The notes under the pieces were generated by a model. That model was not told the DNA's origin and searched no databases. It worked only from the letters and a program-made list of their open reading frames with translations. A stretch of DNA of 33,120 nucleotides. It comes from an uncultured Clostridium sp. (GTDB lineage Bacteria; Bacillota; Clostridia; Peptostreptococcales; Peptostreptococcaceae). Positions 24,991 through 33,120 of this stretch are shown one piece after another. The first letter of the stretch is position 1. Each line of letters opens with the position of its first letter. The position numbers were made by a program, and so were the translations under genes. Location: assembly GCA_900539645.1 (NCBI GenBank), contig UQCY01000008.1, positions 1 through 33,120 on the forward strand, in the 5' to 3' direction.

Positions 24991-25055
24991 GTTTCAGATG
25001 AATTAAATTCATATATTTTTATATATTGATGTCAAAATGTATATTCATTTGAAAC
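24991..25055. promoter_or_regulatory. Paired operator-like palindromes upstream of asdA
   Basis: GTTTCAGATGAAT (24991-25003) and ATTCATTTGAAAC (25043-25055) match as an inverted repeat at 12 of 13 positions, and each contains the palindrome TTCA-N2-TGAA. Their centres are 52 bp apart, close to five helical turns, so proteins on both could share one DNA face or form a loop. The second overlaps the asdA -35 box. Confidence 0.5.
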
Positions 25056-25077
25056 AATTTATAATGATAATTATATT
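25049..25077 (+). promoter_or_regulatory. Promoter of asdA
   Basis: TTGAAA (25049-25054), 17-bp spacer, TATATT (25072-25077), about 75 nt before the start codon, overlapped by the second operator-like palindrome. Confidence 0.6.
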
Positions 25078-25085
25078 TATAGAGT

Positions 25086-25140
25086 TTATATTTTAAGGTT
25101 ATATTTTAAGAATTATATTTTAAAGATTATAAATAAGGAG
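25086..25140 (+). repeat. Four tandem 13-14 nt repeats in the asdA leader
   Basis: TTATATTTTAAGG, TTATATTTTAAGAA, TTATATTTTAAAGA and TTATAAATAAGGAG follow one another without gaps; the last copy carries the ribosome binding site AAGGAG. Looks like local duplication of the translation-initiation region; it may form weak alternative ribosome-docking sites. Confidence 0.65.
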
Positions 25141-25151
25141 ATTATGAAAAA

Positions 25152-26783
25152 ATGATTGACTACACAAAGGATGAAATCAAAAAAATGTACGATAGATTAA
25201 GTCCGTTTGAATTTAAAAACGAACTTATAGAAATCGCAAAGGATACTTCAAACACTAAAAACATACCTTTACTAGATGCTGGTAGAGGAAATCCAAACTG
25301 GACTTGTTCTTCTGCTAGAGAAGCTTTCTTTACATTCGGACATTTTGCAGTAACAGAAACAAGACTTAATTGGGATTTAGGAAATCTTTCAGGTATGCCT
25401 CAGAAAGAAGGTATAGCAAAAAGATTATTTAAATATATAGAAGAAAATAAAGATATGCCTGGTGCTTTCTTATTAAAAAATATAGTAAATTATGGAATAA
25501 CAGAAATGGGATTCAACCCAGATGAATTTGTTCATGAGTTAGCAGACGGTATAATAGGAGATAACTATCCACTACCAGATAGAATGTTACCTCATATAGA
25601 AAAAATAGTTCACGACTACTTAGTTCAGGAAATGAAATACAATATAGATGATGAATACGGAGATATACAGGTATTTGCAGTTGAAGGTGCTACTGCTGCC
25701 ATGTGTTACATATTCGATTCACTTATGGCAAACGAGCTTTTAAGAAGAGGTGATAAAATAGCAATGATGACTCCTATATTCACTCCTTACTTAGAAATAC
25801 CAAATCTTCCAAGATACAACTTCGACATAATAAATATAAATGCAGATGTTATAGATGAAAGAGGCGTTCATACTTGGCAGTTCTCAAGAAAAGAACTTGA
25901 AAAATTAAAAGATAAAAACATAAAAGCTCTTTTCGTTGTAAACCCTAACAATCCAGCTTCAATAGGTATGGATGAAAATACTTGCAATGAATTAATAGAC
26001 GTTGTTAAAACATATAATGAAGATTTAATGATAATATCAGATGACGTTTACGGAACATTTGTAAATGACTTCTCTTCATTAATGTCAAAACTTCCTTATA
26101 ATACATTAGGAGTTTATTCTTATTCAAAATACTTTGGTGTTACTGGTTGGAGATTAGGAACATTCGCAGTTCACGAAAGAAATGTTTTCGATAAAAAAAT
26201 AAAAGAATTAAAAGGTGAATCTAAAAAAATAGTAGACAAGAGATACAGTGATATGAGTCTTAACCCTTCTGCTCTTACATTTATGGAAAGAGTTGTCGCT
26301 GATAGTCGACGGGTTGCACTAAACCACACAGCAGGACTTTCTACTCCACAGCAGGTTCAGATGGCATTCTTCTCTGCTTTTGCACTAATAGACAAGGTTG
26401 ACGCATATAAAAAATTAAACATGAGCATATGTAGAAGAAGACAGAGACTTCTATTTGAATCTCTAGGAATAGACTATGTAAACTTAGAAAATAGTGCTGC
26501 ATATTACTTCCAGTTTGATATAGATGAATGGGGAAGATTAAATCATGGCCAGGAATTTGTAGACTTTATGCACAAAAACTTTGATGCATGCGATATATTA
26601 TACAAACTTGCAAAAGACTACGCTATAGTTCTTCTTGGTGGTAACGGATTCGCTGCACCAAAATGGTCTATAAGAGTTTCTCTTGCAAACTTAGACGATA
26701 GAGCTTATATAACAATAGGTGCATCTATCAAAAATATACTTAACGACTATGTTGAGCTATGGAAAAGTAAAAAGACTAATTAA
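25152..26783 (+). CDS. asdA: Bifunctional aspartate transaminase/aspartate 4-decarboxylase
   Basis: A 543-aa PLP enzyme of aminotransferase fold type I, in the AsdA family that decarboxylates L-aspartate to L-alanine and CO2 and can also transaminate. The PLP lysine is in YSYSKYFGVTGWRLG; cofactor-binding residues are in VVNPNNPASIGM and IISDDVYGTF. The length (about 540 aa, longer than ordinary aminotransferases of about 400) and the N-terminal DAGRGNPNW motif are characteristic of AsdA. ATG lies 11 nt after AAGGAG; an earlier ATG (25144) opens a three-codon frame whose TGA overlaps this start. All ten glutamines are CAG, suggesting strong expression. Asparaginase follows in the same direction, giving an asparagine-to-alanine route. 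No aspartate:alanine antiporter is in the window. Confidence 0.92.
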   Translation: MIDYTKDEIKKMYDRLSPFEFKNELIEIAKDTSNTKNIPLLDAGRGNPNWTCSSAREAFFTFGHFAVTETRLNWDLGNLSGMPQKEGIAKRLFKYIEENKDMPGAFLLKNIVNYGITEMGFNPDEFVHELADGIIGDNYPLPDRMLPHIEKIVHDYLVQEMKYNIDDEYGDIQVFAVEGATAAMCYIFDSLMANELLRRGDKIAMMTPIFTPYLEIPNLPRYNFDIININADVIDERGVHTWQFSRKELEKLKDKNIKALFVVNPNNPASIGMDENTCNELIDVVKTYNEDLMIISDDVYGTFVNDFSSLMSKLPYNTLGVYSYSKYFGVTGWRLGTFAVHERNVFDKKIKELKGESKKIVDKRYSDMSLNPSALTFMERVVADSRRVALNHTAGLSTPQQVQMAFFSAFALIDKVDAYKKLNMSICRRRQRLLFESLGIDYVNLENSAAYYFQFDIDEWGRLNHGQEFVDFMHKNFDACDILYKLAKDYAIVLLGGNGFAAPKWSIRVSLANLDDRAYITIGASIKNILNDYVELWKSKKTN

Positions 26784-26914
26784 TACTATTTAAAAGTATG
26801 ATTATGATGTATTTTATGCAAAATCTAAAATAAAAGATGTATTTATTGTATTTTTTTGTTATAATTTCTATTGGAATATTAATTATTTTTTATTAGAAAG
26901 GTGTATAGATTATT

Positions 26915-27910
26915 ATGACTACTAAAAAGAAAGTTGCAATTGTATTTACTGGTGGAACAATATCTATGACAGTAGATGACCAGGTGGGTGCAGCAATACC
27001 TACTCTTTCAGGAGAACAGATACTTTCTATGGTTACTAATATAGATAAAGTTGCCGATATAGAAGTTCTTAACTTTGCTGAAATACCAGGACCTCATATG
27101 ACTCCTTACAGAATGATGGAGCTTAAAAAATATACTGAAGATCTTTTAGCTAGAGAAGATATAACTGGAGTTATCATAACTCACGGTACTGACTCACTAG
27201 AAGAAACAGCTTATTTTCTAGATTTAACTATAGACAATCCAAAACCTGTTATAGTTACTGGTGCTATGAGAAGTAGCTCAGAACTTGGTTACGATGGTTC
27301 AAGTAACCTATCAGCTGCAGTTTGTACAGCTGTATCAAAGGATGCTATAGGAAAAGGTGTTTTAGTTGTTTTAAACAATGAAGTTTTACTCGCTTCAGAA
27401 GCTACAAAAACTAATACATTAGCTTTAAATACATTCCAGTCTTTAGTTGGTGGACCTCTTGGTTACATAGACTGCAATGAATTAGTTTTACTTAGAGATA
27501 TAGTAAATAGAAGAGTTATAAAAACTGATAAAATAGAATCTAAAGTTGCTCTATTCAAAGCTTGTGCTGGAGAAAACAGCGACTTCATAAAAGCTGCTGT
27601 AGATTTAGGATACAAAGGTATAGTAATAGAAGCAATGGGTAGAGGAAATATACCTCCAGAAATGTTACCTGGTGTTGAATACGCTAGAGAAAAAGATTTA
27701 CCTGTTGTTATAGTTTCAAGATGTCATTCAGGTAGAGTATTTGATAGCTACGGATATCATGGTTCAGGTAGAGATCTTAGAAACTTAGGTTGTATATTTG
27801 GTGGAGATCTTCCAGGACAGAAAGCTAGAATAAAATTAATGCTAGCTCTTGGACAGACTGATGATATGGATACTATAACTGACTACTTCGAAAGAGGTAT
27901 ATACGCTTAA
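26915..27910 (+). CDS. Type I L-asparaginase
   Basis: A 331-aa cytoplasmic asparaginase that converts asparagine to aspartate and ammonia. The two catalytic threonine motifs are FTGGTISM near the N-terminus and THGTDSLEETAY near residue 90, with GAMRSSSELGYDGSSNLSAA following. No signal peptide, so the type I, cytosolic form is likely. AAAGGTG precedes the ATG by 12 nt. It lies 131 nt after asdA, with a TATAAT-like -10 near 26863 but a poor -35, so it may be both cotranscribed with asdA and separately expressed. All five glutamines are CAG. Its aspartate product is the substrate of AsdA. Confidence 0.94.
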   Translation: MTTKKKVAIVFTGGTISMTVDDQVGAAIPTLSGEQILSMVTNIDKVADIEVLNFAEIPGPHMTPYRMMELKKYTEDLLAREDITGVIITHGTDSLEETAYFLDLTIDNPKPVIVTGAMRSSSELGYDGSSNLSAAVCTAVSKDAIGKGVLVVLNNEVLLASEATKTNTLALNTFQSLVGGPLGYIDCNELVLLRDIVNRRVIKTDKIESKVALFKACAGENSDFIKAAVDLGYKGIVIEAMGRGNIPPEMLPGVEYAREKDLPVVIVSRCHSGRVFDSYGYHGSGRDLRNLGCIFGGDLPGQKARIKLMLALGQTDDMDTITDYFERGIYA

Positions 27911-27935
27911 TTTTAAAATACATAAATATGAAATA

Positions 27936-27966
27936 AAAGAGGACTTCAAATTAGAAGTCCTCTATT
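27936..27966. terminator. Convergent terminator between asparaginase and the ThrE genes
   Basis: AGAGGACTTC (27938-27947) pairs with GAAGTCCTCT (27954-27963), T-rich on both sides. The stop codon and last codons of the minus-strand gene lie within the hairpin, so it serves both directions. Confidence 0.85.
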
Positions 27967-28460
27967 TTTATATCATCATCTTCATCTGAATTTTTATTTA
28001 TCTTCTTAAATGAGTTTATTATTTTTCCAAGTATATCATTTGTTTTTCTTCTTCTAAATAAAGTCGTTATAAATACCAAACCTAGAGATATAGCCCCAGC
28101 TATCATAAGGGTTGATATACCATTTCTTACACCCGCTGTATAATCATTTGTAAGGAAGGCATAAAAAGTATTATATACACCATATCCTGGGACAAGTATT
28201 ATCATTGCACATACACTCATTATTGTAGATGGTGCATTGTACAACCTCGCACAAACCTCTACATATACCCCAAAGCATATTGTAGCAAAGAAGAACGAAA
28301 GATTGTTCTCCATACCAACCATTAAAAGTAACTTATAAGATAACCAAGCTATTCCTCCTCCAATGGCAGATATTCTGAGATATTTTCCTTTTATATTGAA
28401 AATAACTCCAAAACTATATGCAGCTATTATACATAGTACAACTTCTAGTGCCAATCTCAT
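27951..28460 (-). CDS. Threonine/serine exporter, C-terminal-type subunit (ThrE_2/DUF3815)
   Basis: A 169-aa membrane protein with four to five hydrophobic helices (LALEVVLCIIAAYSFGVIF onward), including VCARLYNAPSTIMSVCAMII and LVPGYGVYNTFYAFL, which are features of the small half of the split ThrE amino-acid exporter. A short charged cytoplasmic tail ends the protein. The ATG is one base after the stop codon of the larger subunit, and the ribosome binding site GGAGGGG lies inside that gene's last codons, so the two are translationally coupled and probably form one complex. Confidence 0.88.
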   Translation of the reverse strand: MRLALEVVLCIIAAYSFGVIFNIKGKYLRISAIGGGIAWLSYKLLLMVGMENNLSFFFATICFGVYVEVCARLYNAPSTIMSVCAMIILVPGYGVYNTFYAFLTNDYTAGVRNGISTLMIAGAISLGLVFITTLFRRRKTNDILGKIINSFKKINKNSDEDDDIKIEDF

Positions 28461-28461
28461 T

Positions 28462-29223
28462 TTAAACCCCTCCGTATCTTATGTATAAGTTTAATACGAA
28501 ACACATACCTATACTGACAGCTATACCTATTAAAAGAACCTCTTCTATTTTCATAGCCCCAGATAAAAGCTCTCCGTCAAGTATATCCCTTATAGCATTT
28601 GTCAGTGGCAATCCTGGAACAAGAAGCATTATGGATCCCATTATAACCTTATCTATAGTGTATATAAATCTAAACTTAACTAATAATATTGCAATTGTAG
28701 GTATTATAGCCGCACCAATCATATTTATAAAAAAGTCGTTAAGCGATATTTTTCCAAATAATCCTGTGACATATTTGACAGTACAACCTATAAAGAAGCT
28801 TGCAAACATATCTGCTACTCCACCGCCAAACAGTACGGTAAGAACCGCAGTCCCTACCCCTGCAAAAAATATCTTTCTATTATCTGAATAATAGTTTCCT
28901 TTTTCTATTTCGGCTAGTATTTTTTCACAAACTGCTATATCAAAGTTATATTGAGATATTGTTCTAGATAAAGCATTTATCTCAAATACCTTATTTAGGT
29001 CTGTACTTCTTTTCATTATTCTTTTTACAACTGAACTTATCTTTCCATCAACGGTTGCAGATACTATTACCGCAGTCGGAGTTGCAAATACACCTGTTTT
29101 CTCTACTCCAAATGAAGCGCATATTCTCGTAACTGTTTCTTCTACTCTATACGTTTCTCCGCCACTTTGTAAAAGCAGAACTCCAGCATCAGATGCAAAT
29201 TCTAATATTCTATTTACGTCCAT
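28462..29223 (-). CDS. Threonine/serine exporter, N-terminal-type subunit (ThrE/DUF1212)
   Basis: A 253-aa protein with a soluble N-terminal domain (residues 1-110; LLLQSGGETYRVEETVTRIC, VFATPTAVIVS) followed by about five membrane helices (VGTAVLTVLFGGGVADMFAS onward; LLVPGLPLTNAIRDILDGEL). This is the larger half of the split ThrE family, which exports threonine and serine. ATG at 29223 follows AAAGGAGATTTTG; a TTG one codon earlier sits too close to that site. It has its own promoter and is followed by the small subunit. Together with threonine ammonia-lyase nearby, it suggests active control of the internal threonine pool; that link is inference. Confidence 0.9.
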   Translation of the reverse strand: MDVNRILEFASDAGVLLLQSGGETYRVEETVTRICASFGVEKTGVFATPTAVIVSATVDGKISSVVKRIMKRSTDLNKVFEINALSRTISQYNFDIAVCEKILAEIEKGNYYSDNRKIFFAGVGTAVLTVLFGGGVADMFASFFIGCTVKYVTGLFGKISLNDFFINMIGAAIIPTIAILLVKFRFIYTIDKVIMGSIMLLVPGLPLTNAIRDILDGELLSGAMKIEEVLLIGIAVSIGMCFVLNLYIRYGGV

Positions 29224-29326
29224 CAAAATCTCCTTTCTTTAATTTTTTCTTATAGTTTTAACTTTATGATTTATTTATATATTTAATACAAATTGTATTC
29301 TTTTAATTTTTTAGTCCACTTTGTCT

Positions 29327-29355
29327 ATTGTATACCTAGATTAATCTCTTTTCAA
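29327..29355 (-). promoter_or_regulatory. Promoter of the ThrE pair
   Basis: TTGAAA (29355-29350), 17-bp spacer, TACAAT (29332-29327), leaving a leader of about 95 nt. Confidence 0.62.
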
Positions 29356-29397
29356 TATTATTTATTATTTTATATAGGTTAAATTACAAATTCCACA

Positions 29398-29448
29398 CAA
29401 AAAAAGATGCTGCTGCAAAACATCTCTAAATGTTATTACAACAGCACC
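29398..29448 (-). terminator. Terminator of leuS
   Basis: GGTGCTGTTG (29448-29439) pairs with CAGCAGCATC (29415-29406), including two G-U pairs, followed by a run of seven U residues on the minus strand. Confidence 0.8.
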
Positions 29449-29459
29449 TGTATTCTCTA

Positions 29460-31883
29460 TTATTTTACAACTATATTTATTAATTTTTTAGGAACAGCTA
29501 TAACTTTAACTATAGTTTTTCCTTCAACTAATTCTTTTATTTTTTCGTCTTCTAAAGCAGCAGCCTGCATATCATCTCTTGATATTTCAGTTGGAACATT
29601 CATTCTTCCTCTTACTTTACCATTTATCTGAACAACTACTTCAACTTCATCTTTAACTAAAGCTTTTTCGTCGTATTCAGGCCAGCTTATATCGAATACG
29701 CTTCCTTCTTTACCTATCATCTGCCATAATTCTTCACCTAAGTGTGGAGTGAATGGAGATATTATTGTAACTATAGCTTCTATACCTTCTTTTATAACAG
29801 CTGAGTTTCTTCCATCTAATTCTTTATATTTGTACATTTCGTTTATTAATTCCATTAAAGATGCTATAGATGTATTGAAACCGAATTTTTCATCTAAATC
29901 AGATGTAACTTTTTTGATTACACTATTTATAGTGAATCTCATATCTTTATCAGCTGAAGTTAATTTACCGAATTCACCATCACAGTTTTTAACTTCTTCT
30001 GCTAATTCGTCAACTAATCTATATACTCTGTTTAGGAATTTGAAACATCCTTCAACACCCTGGTCAGACCAGTCAAGGTCTCTTTCTGGTGGAGCTGCGA
30101 ATAGTATAAATAATCTAGCTGTATCTGCACCGTATTCATCTATTATTTTTAGAGGAGATACTGTATTTCCTTTTGATTTACTCATTTTTGATCCTTCTTT
30201 AAGAACCATACCCTGAGTTAATAGGTTTTTGAATGGTTCATCAGCTTCTACCATTCCCATGCTGTGGAATGCTTTCATTAACCATCTAGCATAAAGAAGA
30301 TGCATTATAGCATGTTCTACACCACCTATATACTGATCTACTGGTACCCATTTATCAGCTATATCTTTTCTGAATGGTTCTTCAGTATTTTTGTTGTCAG
30401 TATATCTTAAGAAGTACCAAGAAGAATCTATGAATGTATCCATAGTATCTACTTCTCTTCTAGCTGGTTTTCCACATTTTGGACAAACTGTTTCAGTAAA
30501 TGTTGGAGAAGTTGTTAATGGTGATTCTCCTTTTCCTGTAAATTCAACGTCTGTTGGAAGTAATACTGGTAGATTTTCTTTCTTTTCAGGTACTATACCA
30601 CAATCATCACAATATACTACTGGTATAGGGCATCCCCAATATCTCTGTCTTGAAACTAACCAGTCTCTTAATCTGTAGTTTACAGTTCTCTTCCCTTTTC
30701 CTTCTGCTTCCATTTTGTCTACTATTTTTTCGAAAGCTTCTTTAGCAGGCATACCGTTAAATTCTTCAGAATTTATCATTATTCCGTCTTCATCTATTAC
30801 TGGTACTATTGGAAGGTCGTATTTTTTAGCGAAATCTTCATCTCTTTCATCGTGAGCTGGAACTGCCATAACAGCACCTGTTCCGTAGTCAGCAAGTACA
30901 TAGTTAGCTATCCATATTGGCACTTTTCTTCCATTTACTGGATTTATTACATATTTACCTATGAACATACCTTCTTTTTCAAGATCTGTAGCTGTTCTTT
31001 CTATTTCTGTCATTTTGTGCATTTTTAGAACGAATTCGTCTACTGGAGCTTCGTATTCAGTTCCTGCAACTAATTCTTTAACTAATGGACTTTCTGGTGC
31101 TAATACCATAAATGATACTCCGTAAGCTGTATCTGGTCTAGTTGTATAAACTGTTATTGTATCTTCAGTTCCATCTATTGTAAATGTTAAGTTAGCTCCT
31201 GTACTCTTACCAATCCAGTTTCTCTGCATTGTTTTAACTTTTTCTGGCCAACCATCTAATTTATCTAAGTCATTTAATAATTCTTCTGCAAATGCAGTAG
31301 TTTTGAAATACCACTGTTCTAGGTCTTTCTTTATAACTGTTGTTCCACATCTTTCACATTCTCCCTGAACAACCTGTTCATTAGCAAGAACTGTTTCACA
31401 AGATGGACACCAGTTAACGTAAGATTTTTTCTTATATGCTAATCCCTGTTCTAATAATTTTAGGAATATTTCCTGAGTAAATCTATAGTATTCTGGCGTA
31501 GATGTAGCTACTTCTCTATCCCAGTCATAGCTTAATCCTAATAGATTTAACTGTTCTCTCATTTCAGCTATATTTTCCATAGTCCATTTGTGTGGATGTA
31601 TACCATGTTTTATAGCCGCATTTTCTGCTGGTAATCCAAATGAGTCCCATCCCATTGGATGAAGTACATTGAACCCCTTCATTTTTTTGAATCTAGCTAT
31701 AACGTCACCTATAGAATAGTTTCTAACGTGCCCCATATGAAGTTTTCCTGATGGATAAGGGAACATTTCTAATGTGTAGTAGTTTGGTTTTTCTGTCTGT
31801 TCAGTATCCATTTTATACTGATTGTTTTCTTTCCAAGTTTTCTGCCATTTTGTTTCTATGGCTTTGAAATCATATACACTCAT
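29460..31883 (-). CDS. leuS: Leucine-tRNA ligase
   Basis: An 807-aa class I aminoacyl-tRNA synthetase for leucine. The HIGH motif is [11 protein letters not shown] near residue 50, the editing (CP1) domain has [20 protein letters not shown], the DWSD signature is [13 protein letters not shown], the KMSKS loop is [11 protein letters not shown], and a zinc-binding pair of CxxC motifs occurs at [12 protein letters not shown] and CERCGTT. Length and domain order are those of bacterial LeuRS. ATG follows CAGGAGGAGAAAAA. Expression is controlled by a T-box leader (31946-32194) that reads leucyl-tRNA charging; the gene is a single unit with its own promoter and terminator. Confidence 0.98.
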   Translation of the reverse strand: MSVYDFKAIETKWQKTWKENNQYKMDTEQTEKPNYYTLEMFPYPSGKLHMGHVRNYSIGDVIARFKKMKGFNVLHPMGWDSFGLPAENAAIKHGIHPHKWTMENIAEMREQLNLLGLSYDWDREVATSTPEYYRFTQEIFLKLLEQGLAYKKKSYVNWCPSCETVLANEQVVQGECERCGTTVIKKDLEQWYFKTTAFAEELLNDLDKLDGWPEKVKTMQRNWIGKSTGANLTFTIDGTEDTITVYTTRPDTAYGVSFMVLAPESPLVKELVAGTEYEAPVDEFVLKMHKMTEIERTATDLEKEGMFIGKYVINPVNGRKVPIWIANYVLADYGTGAVMAVPAHDERDEDFAKKYDLPIVPVIDEDGIMINSEEFNGMPAKEAFEKIVDKMEAEGKGKRTVNYRLRDWLVSRQRYWGCPIPVVYCDDCGIVPEKKENLPVLLPTDVEFTGKGESPLTTSPTFTETVCPKCGKPARREVDTMDTFIDSSWYFLRYTDNKNTEEPFRKDIADKWVPVDQYIGGVEHAIMHLLYARWLMKAFHSMGMVEADEPFKNLLTQGMVLKEGSKMSKSKGNTVSPLKIIDEYGADTARLFILFAAPPERDLDWSDQGVEGCFKFLNRVYRLVDELAEEVKNCDGEFGKLTSADKDMRFTINSVIKKVTSDLDEKFGFNTSIASLMELINEMYKYKELDGRNSAVIKEGIEAIVTIISPFTPHLGEELWQMIGKEGSVFDISWPEYDEKALVKDEVEVVVQINGKVRGRMNVPTEISRDDMQAAALEDEKIKELVEGKTIVKVIAVPKKLINIVVK

Positions 31884-31945
31884 TTTTTCTCCTCCTGTTT
31901 TTTATTTTTAGTAGTTCAAATATAATAATTATTATTTCTGTATAA

Positions 31946-32194
31946 TAAAAAAATCCTCAATCCCTAAACGTAATCGTTTAGGGACGAGGATATTATATAC
32001 TCGCGGTACCACCCTAATTAGTTCAAATAAATTGAACTCTCTTAGTTGAGTCTTTAAACCGACAACGGTCGACAGCTCTTTTCTGACAAGTTCAGAAATT
32101 TGTTATACTGGTTTGCAGCTAACACCAGCTCTCTGAAATAACTCCTATCCTACTACTTCAGACTGTCTGTAAATATTTTTTATTTTTGATTAAT
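31946..32194 (-). ncRNA. T-box leader (leucine) with terminator/antiterminator
   Basis: The conserved T-box sequence GGGTGGTACCGCG lies at 32014-32002 on the minus strand and is the antiterminator bulge that pairs with the uncharged tRNA acceptor end. Stem I (about 32190-32070) contains the AGAGAGC and GCTGGTG elements, and the specifier position between TCTGAA and TCAG reads CTT (32090-32088), a leucine codon, matching the gene it controls. The terminator is ATCCTC...GAGGAT around CCCTAAACG/CGTTTAGGG (31953-31991) with a U run. Uncharged tRNA-Leu would favour readthrough into leuS. Confidence 0.95.
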
Positions 32195-32200
32195 AAAAAC

Positions 32201-32229
32201 ATTCTAACATCTTTAATATTAAGTGTCAA
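32201..32229 (-). promoter_or_regulatory. Promoter of the T-box-leuS unit
   Basis: TTGACA (32229-32224), 17-bp spacer, TAGAAT (32206-32201): the strongest -35 near leuS, placing the transcript start just before T-box stem I. Confidence 0.78.
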
Positions 32230-32242
32230 GTTTGATTACTTT

Positions 32243-32271
32243 AAAAAAGGACTATAAATATAGTCCTTTTT
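32243..32271 (-). terminator. Terminator of rsfS
   Basis: GGACTAT-AAAT-ATAGTCC with A and T runs on both sides (32243-32271); it ends the yqeK-rsfS unit just before the leuS promoter and could act in both directions. Confidence 0.85.
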
Positions 32272-32285
32272 GATTAAATACAATT

Positions 32286-32645
32286 TTATAATTCATCTGG
32301 ATCTACAACTGGTGCATCTTTCCATAATTTTTCTAAGTTGTAGAAATCTCTGTTTTCTTCATCAAATATATGAACCATTATATCGCCGTAGTCAAGAAGT
32401 ACCCACTGCTGAGAGTCTATACCTTCTTTACCTCTTGGTTCTAATCCATTTTTAGTCATATCTTCTTCTACTTTATCAGCTATTGCCTTAACCTGTCTTG
32501 AAGATGAAGCTGTAGTTATTATGAAATAATCAGCTAAGCTTGTTATTTTTCCTATATTTAAAATTAGTATATCTCTTCCTAATTTGTCTTCTATCGCATG
32601 GTTTATAACTTTTACCATCTGTTCTACTGTTAAATCTGCTGCCAT
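32286..32645 (-). CDS. rsfS: Ribosome silencing factor RsfS
   Basis: A 119-aa protein of the RsfS/Iojap (DUF143) family that binds ribosomal protein uL14 and blocks joining of the two subunits when nutrients are short. Family stretches: DILILNIGKITSLADYFIIT, SSRQVKAIADKVEEDM and GDIMVHIFDEENRDFYNLEK. Length is normal. AAGGAGGAAAGATA precedes the ATG. It follows yqeK, the common Firmicute order, with an extended -10 promoter of its own in the 109-nt gap. Confidence 0.96.
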   Translation of the reverse strand: MAADLTVEQMVKVINHAIEDKLGRDILILNIGKITSLADYFIITTASSSRQVKAIADKVEEDMTKNGLEPRGKEGIDSQQWVLLDYGDIMVHIFDEENRDFYNLEKLWKDAPVVDPDEL

Positions 32646-32709
32646 TTATCTTTCCTCCTTAAATTTATGAAACTACAAAATAGTTCTCTTACTTGTAAAT
32701 ATTAAAACT

Positions 32710-32718
32710 ATTATACCA
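32710..32718 (-). promoter_or_regulatory. Extended -10 promoter of rsfS
   Basis: TGGTATAAT (32718-32710), a TGn-extended -10 box about 65 nt before the rsfS start; no good -35 is present at the usual distance. Confidence 0.5.
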
Positions 32719-32754
32719 TATAGAACTAAAAATAAAATCTCTTTTTAAATTTAT

Positions 32755-33120
32755 TTATAAATTTTTAATAGCTTTTTTCTTTTTTCTTTCTGTAATCATA
32801 AAGTTTCTTGCTGCTACAGATCTAGGATGAATTGTATTTCCTTTTTTTATCATAAGAGATATAGTATTGTCAAATGATTGTATCATTGCTGCATCCATAT
32901 CTCCTGCATAAGCTAAATCTCTTAACTCATCAACTCCTGGATAGTCTCTGCCAACTTCTATTAAATCTGCAACATATATTATTTTTTCCATTAGGCTCAT
33001 ATCAACCTTACCAGTTGTGTGGTATCTTACAGAACTTATTACATCCTCATCATCTATACCAAAATCGTATTTTGCTACATATGAACCTATTATACTATGA
33101 GAAAATGCGATATTTCCAAC
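32755..33120 (-). CDS. yqeK: YqeK-type HD-domain nucleotide hydrolase, C-terminal part (cut by window edge)
   Basis: The reading frame stays open to the right edge (121 codons plus stop are visible), so the 5' end is missing; an in-frame ATG at 33000 is internal and not the start. Visible stretches are AFSHSIIGSYVAKYDFG, SSVRYHTTGKVDMSLMEKII and YVADLIEVGRDYPGVDELR, the second half of the HD-type phosphohydrolase YqeK, which cleaves symmetrical dinucleoside tetraphosphates such as Ap4A. The position just upstream of rsfS supports the assignment (nadD-yqeK-rsfS is the usual order; nadD would lie beyond the edge). Confidence 0.92.
   Translation of the reverse strand, partial: VGNIAFSHSIIGSYVAKYDFGIDDEDVISSVRYHTTGKVDMSLMEKIIYVADLIEVGRDYPGVDELRDLAYAGDMDAAMIQSFDNTISLMIKKGNTIHPRSVAARNFMITERKKKKAIKNL

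Noticed and set aside
28460..28462. Split ThrE as a frameshifted single gene
   Set aside because: The two-gene form with a stop-start junction and an internal ribosome binding site is the normal arrangement in Firmicutes.

Overview
The window looks like a chromosomal segment of a low-GC, Gram-positive anaerobe of the class Clostridia. The best guess is the family Peptostreptococcaceae, from the AT-rich sequence, strong AGGAGG-type ribosome binding sites, the recJ-apt-relA-dtd-hemZ-hisS gene order, a SCIFF-type radical SAM maturase, HemZ and an AsdA-type aspartate decarboxylase. The assignment comes from recognised protein families and gene order only; no search was run. Most genes are on the minus strand. 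I see no rRNA, tRNA, insertion sequence, prophage or CRISPR array.

Layout. (1) 1-1.9 kb: the first 26 codons of a cas9 gene running off the left edge, then a flavodoxin/ferredoxin (EFR1-type) protein and a MarR regulator, with a cluster of identical operator-like palindromes. (2) 1.9-4.8 kb: a P-type Ca2+/Mn2+ ATPase behind a yybP-ykoY (Mn2+) riboswitch with its terminator. (3) 4.9-8.7 kb: aspS, a plus-strand GNAT acetyltransferase, and an XRE-type membrane regulator that appears frameshifted. (4) 8.6-19.8 kb: an eight-gene same-strand run ubiB-recJ-apt-relA-dtd-MBL-hemZ-hisS (stress alarmone, DNA repair, purine salvage, tRNA quality control and charging), ending in an unusually large structured terminator. 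(5) 19.8-22.8 kb: scfB (SCIFF maturase) overlapping a gamma-carbonic-anhydrase-like gene, divergent from an unrecognised 216-aa protein; no SCIFF precursor is adjacent. (6) 22.9-29.3 kb: amino-acid metabolism, with threonine ammonia-lyase, RidA, aspartate 4-decarboxylase, asparaginase and a split ThrE threonine/serine exporter. (7) 29.4-33.1 kb: leuS with a leucine T-box, then rsfS and the 3' part of yqeK running off the right edge.

How the genes fit together. Asparaginase and AsdA form a short route asparagine -> aspartate -> alanine + CO2. Threonine ammonia-lyase makes a reactive enamine that RidA would clear, and ThrE exports threonine/serine. RelA, the T-box leuS and Dtd all respond to the state of the tRNA pool. 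Several genes have non-ATG starts fixed by their ribosome binding sites (EFR1 protein TTG, aspS TTG, 216-aa protein TTG, MBL GTG). Glutamine is encoded by CAG in every case checked in three well-expressed-looking genes despite the AT-rich genome, while the GNAT gene and the XRE gene use CAA, which sets those two apart.
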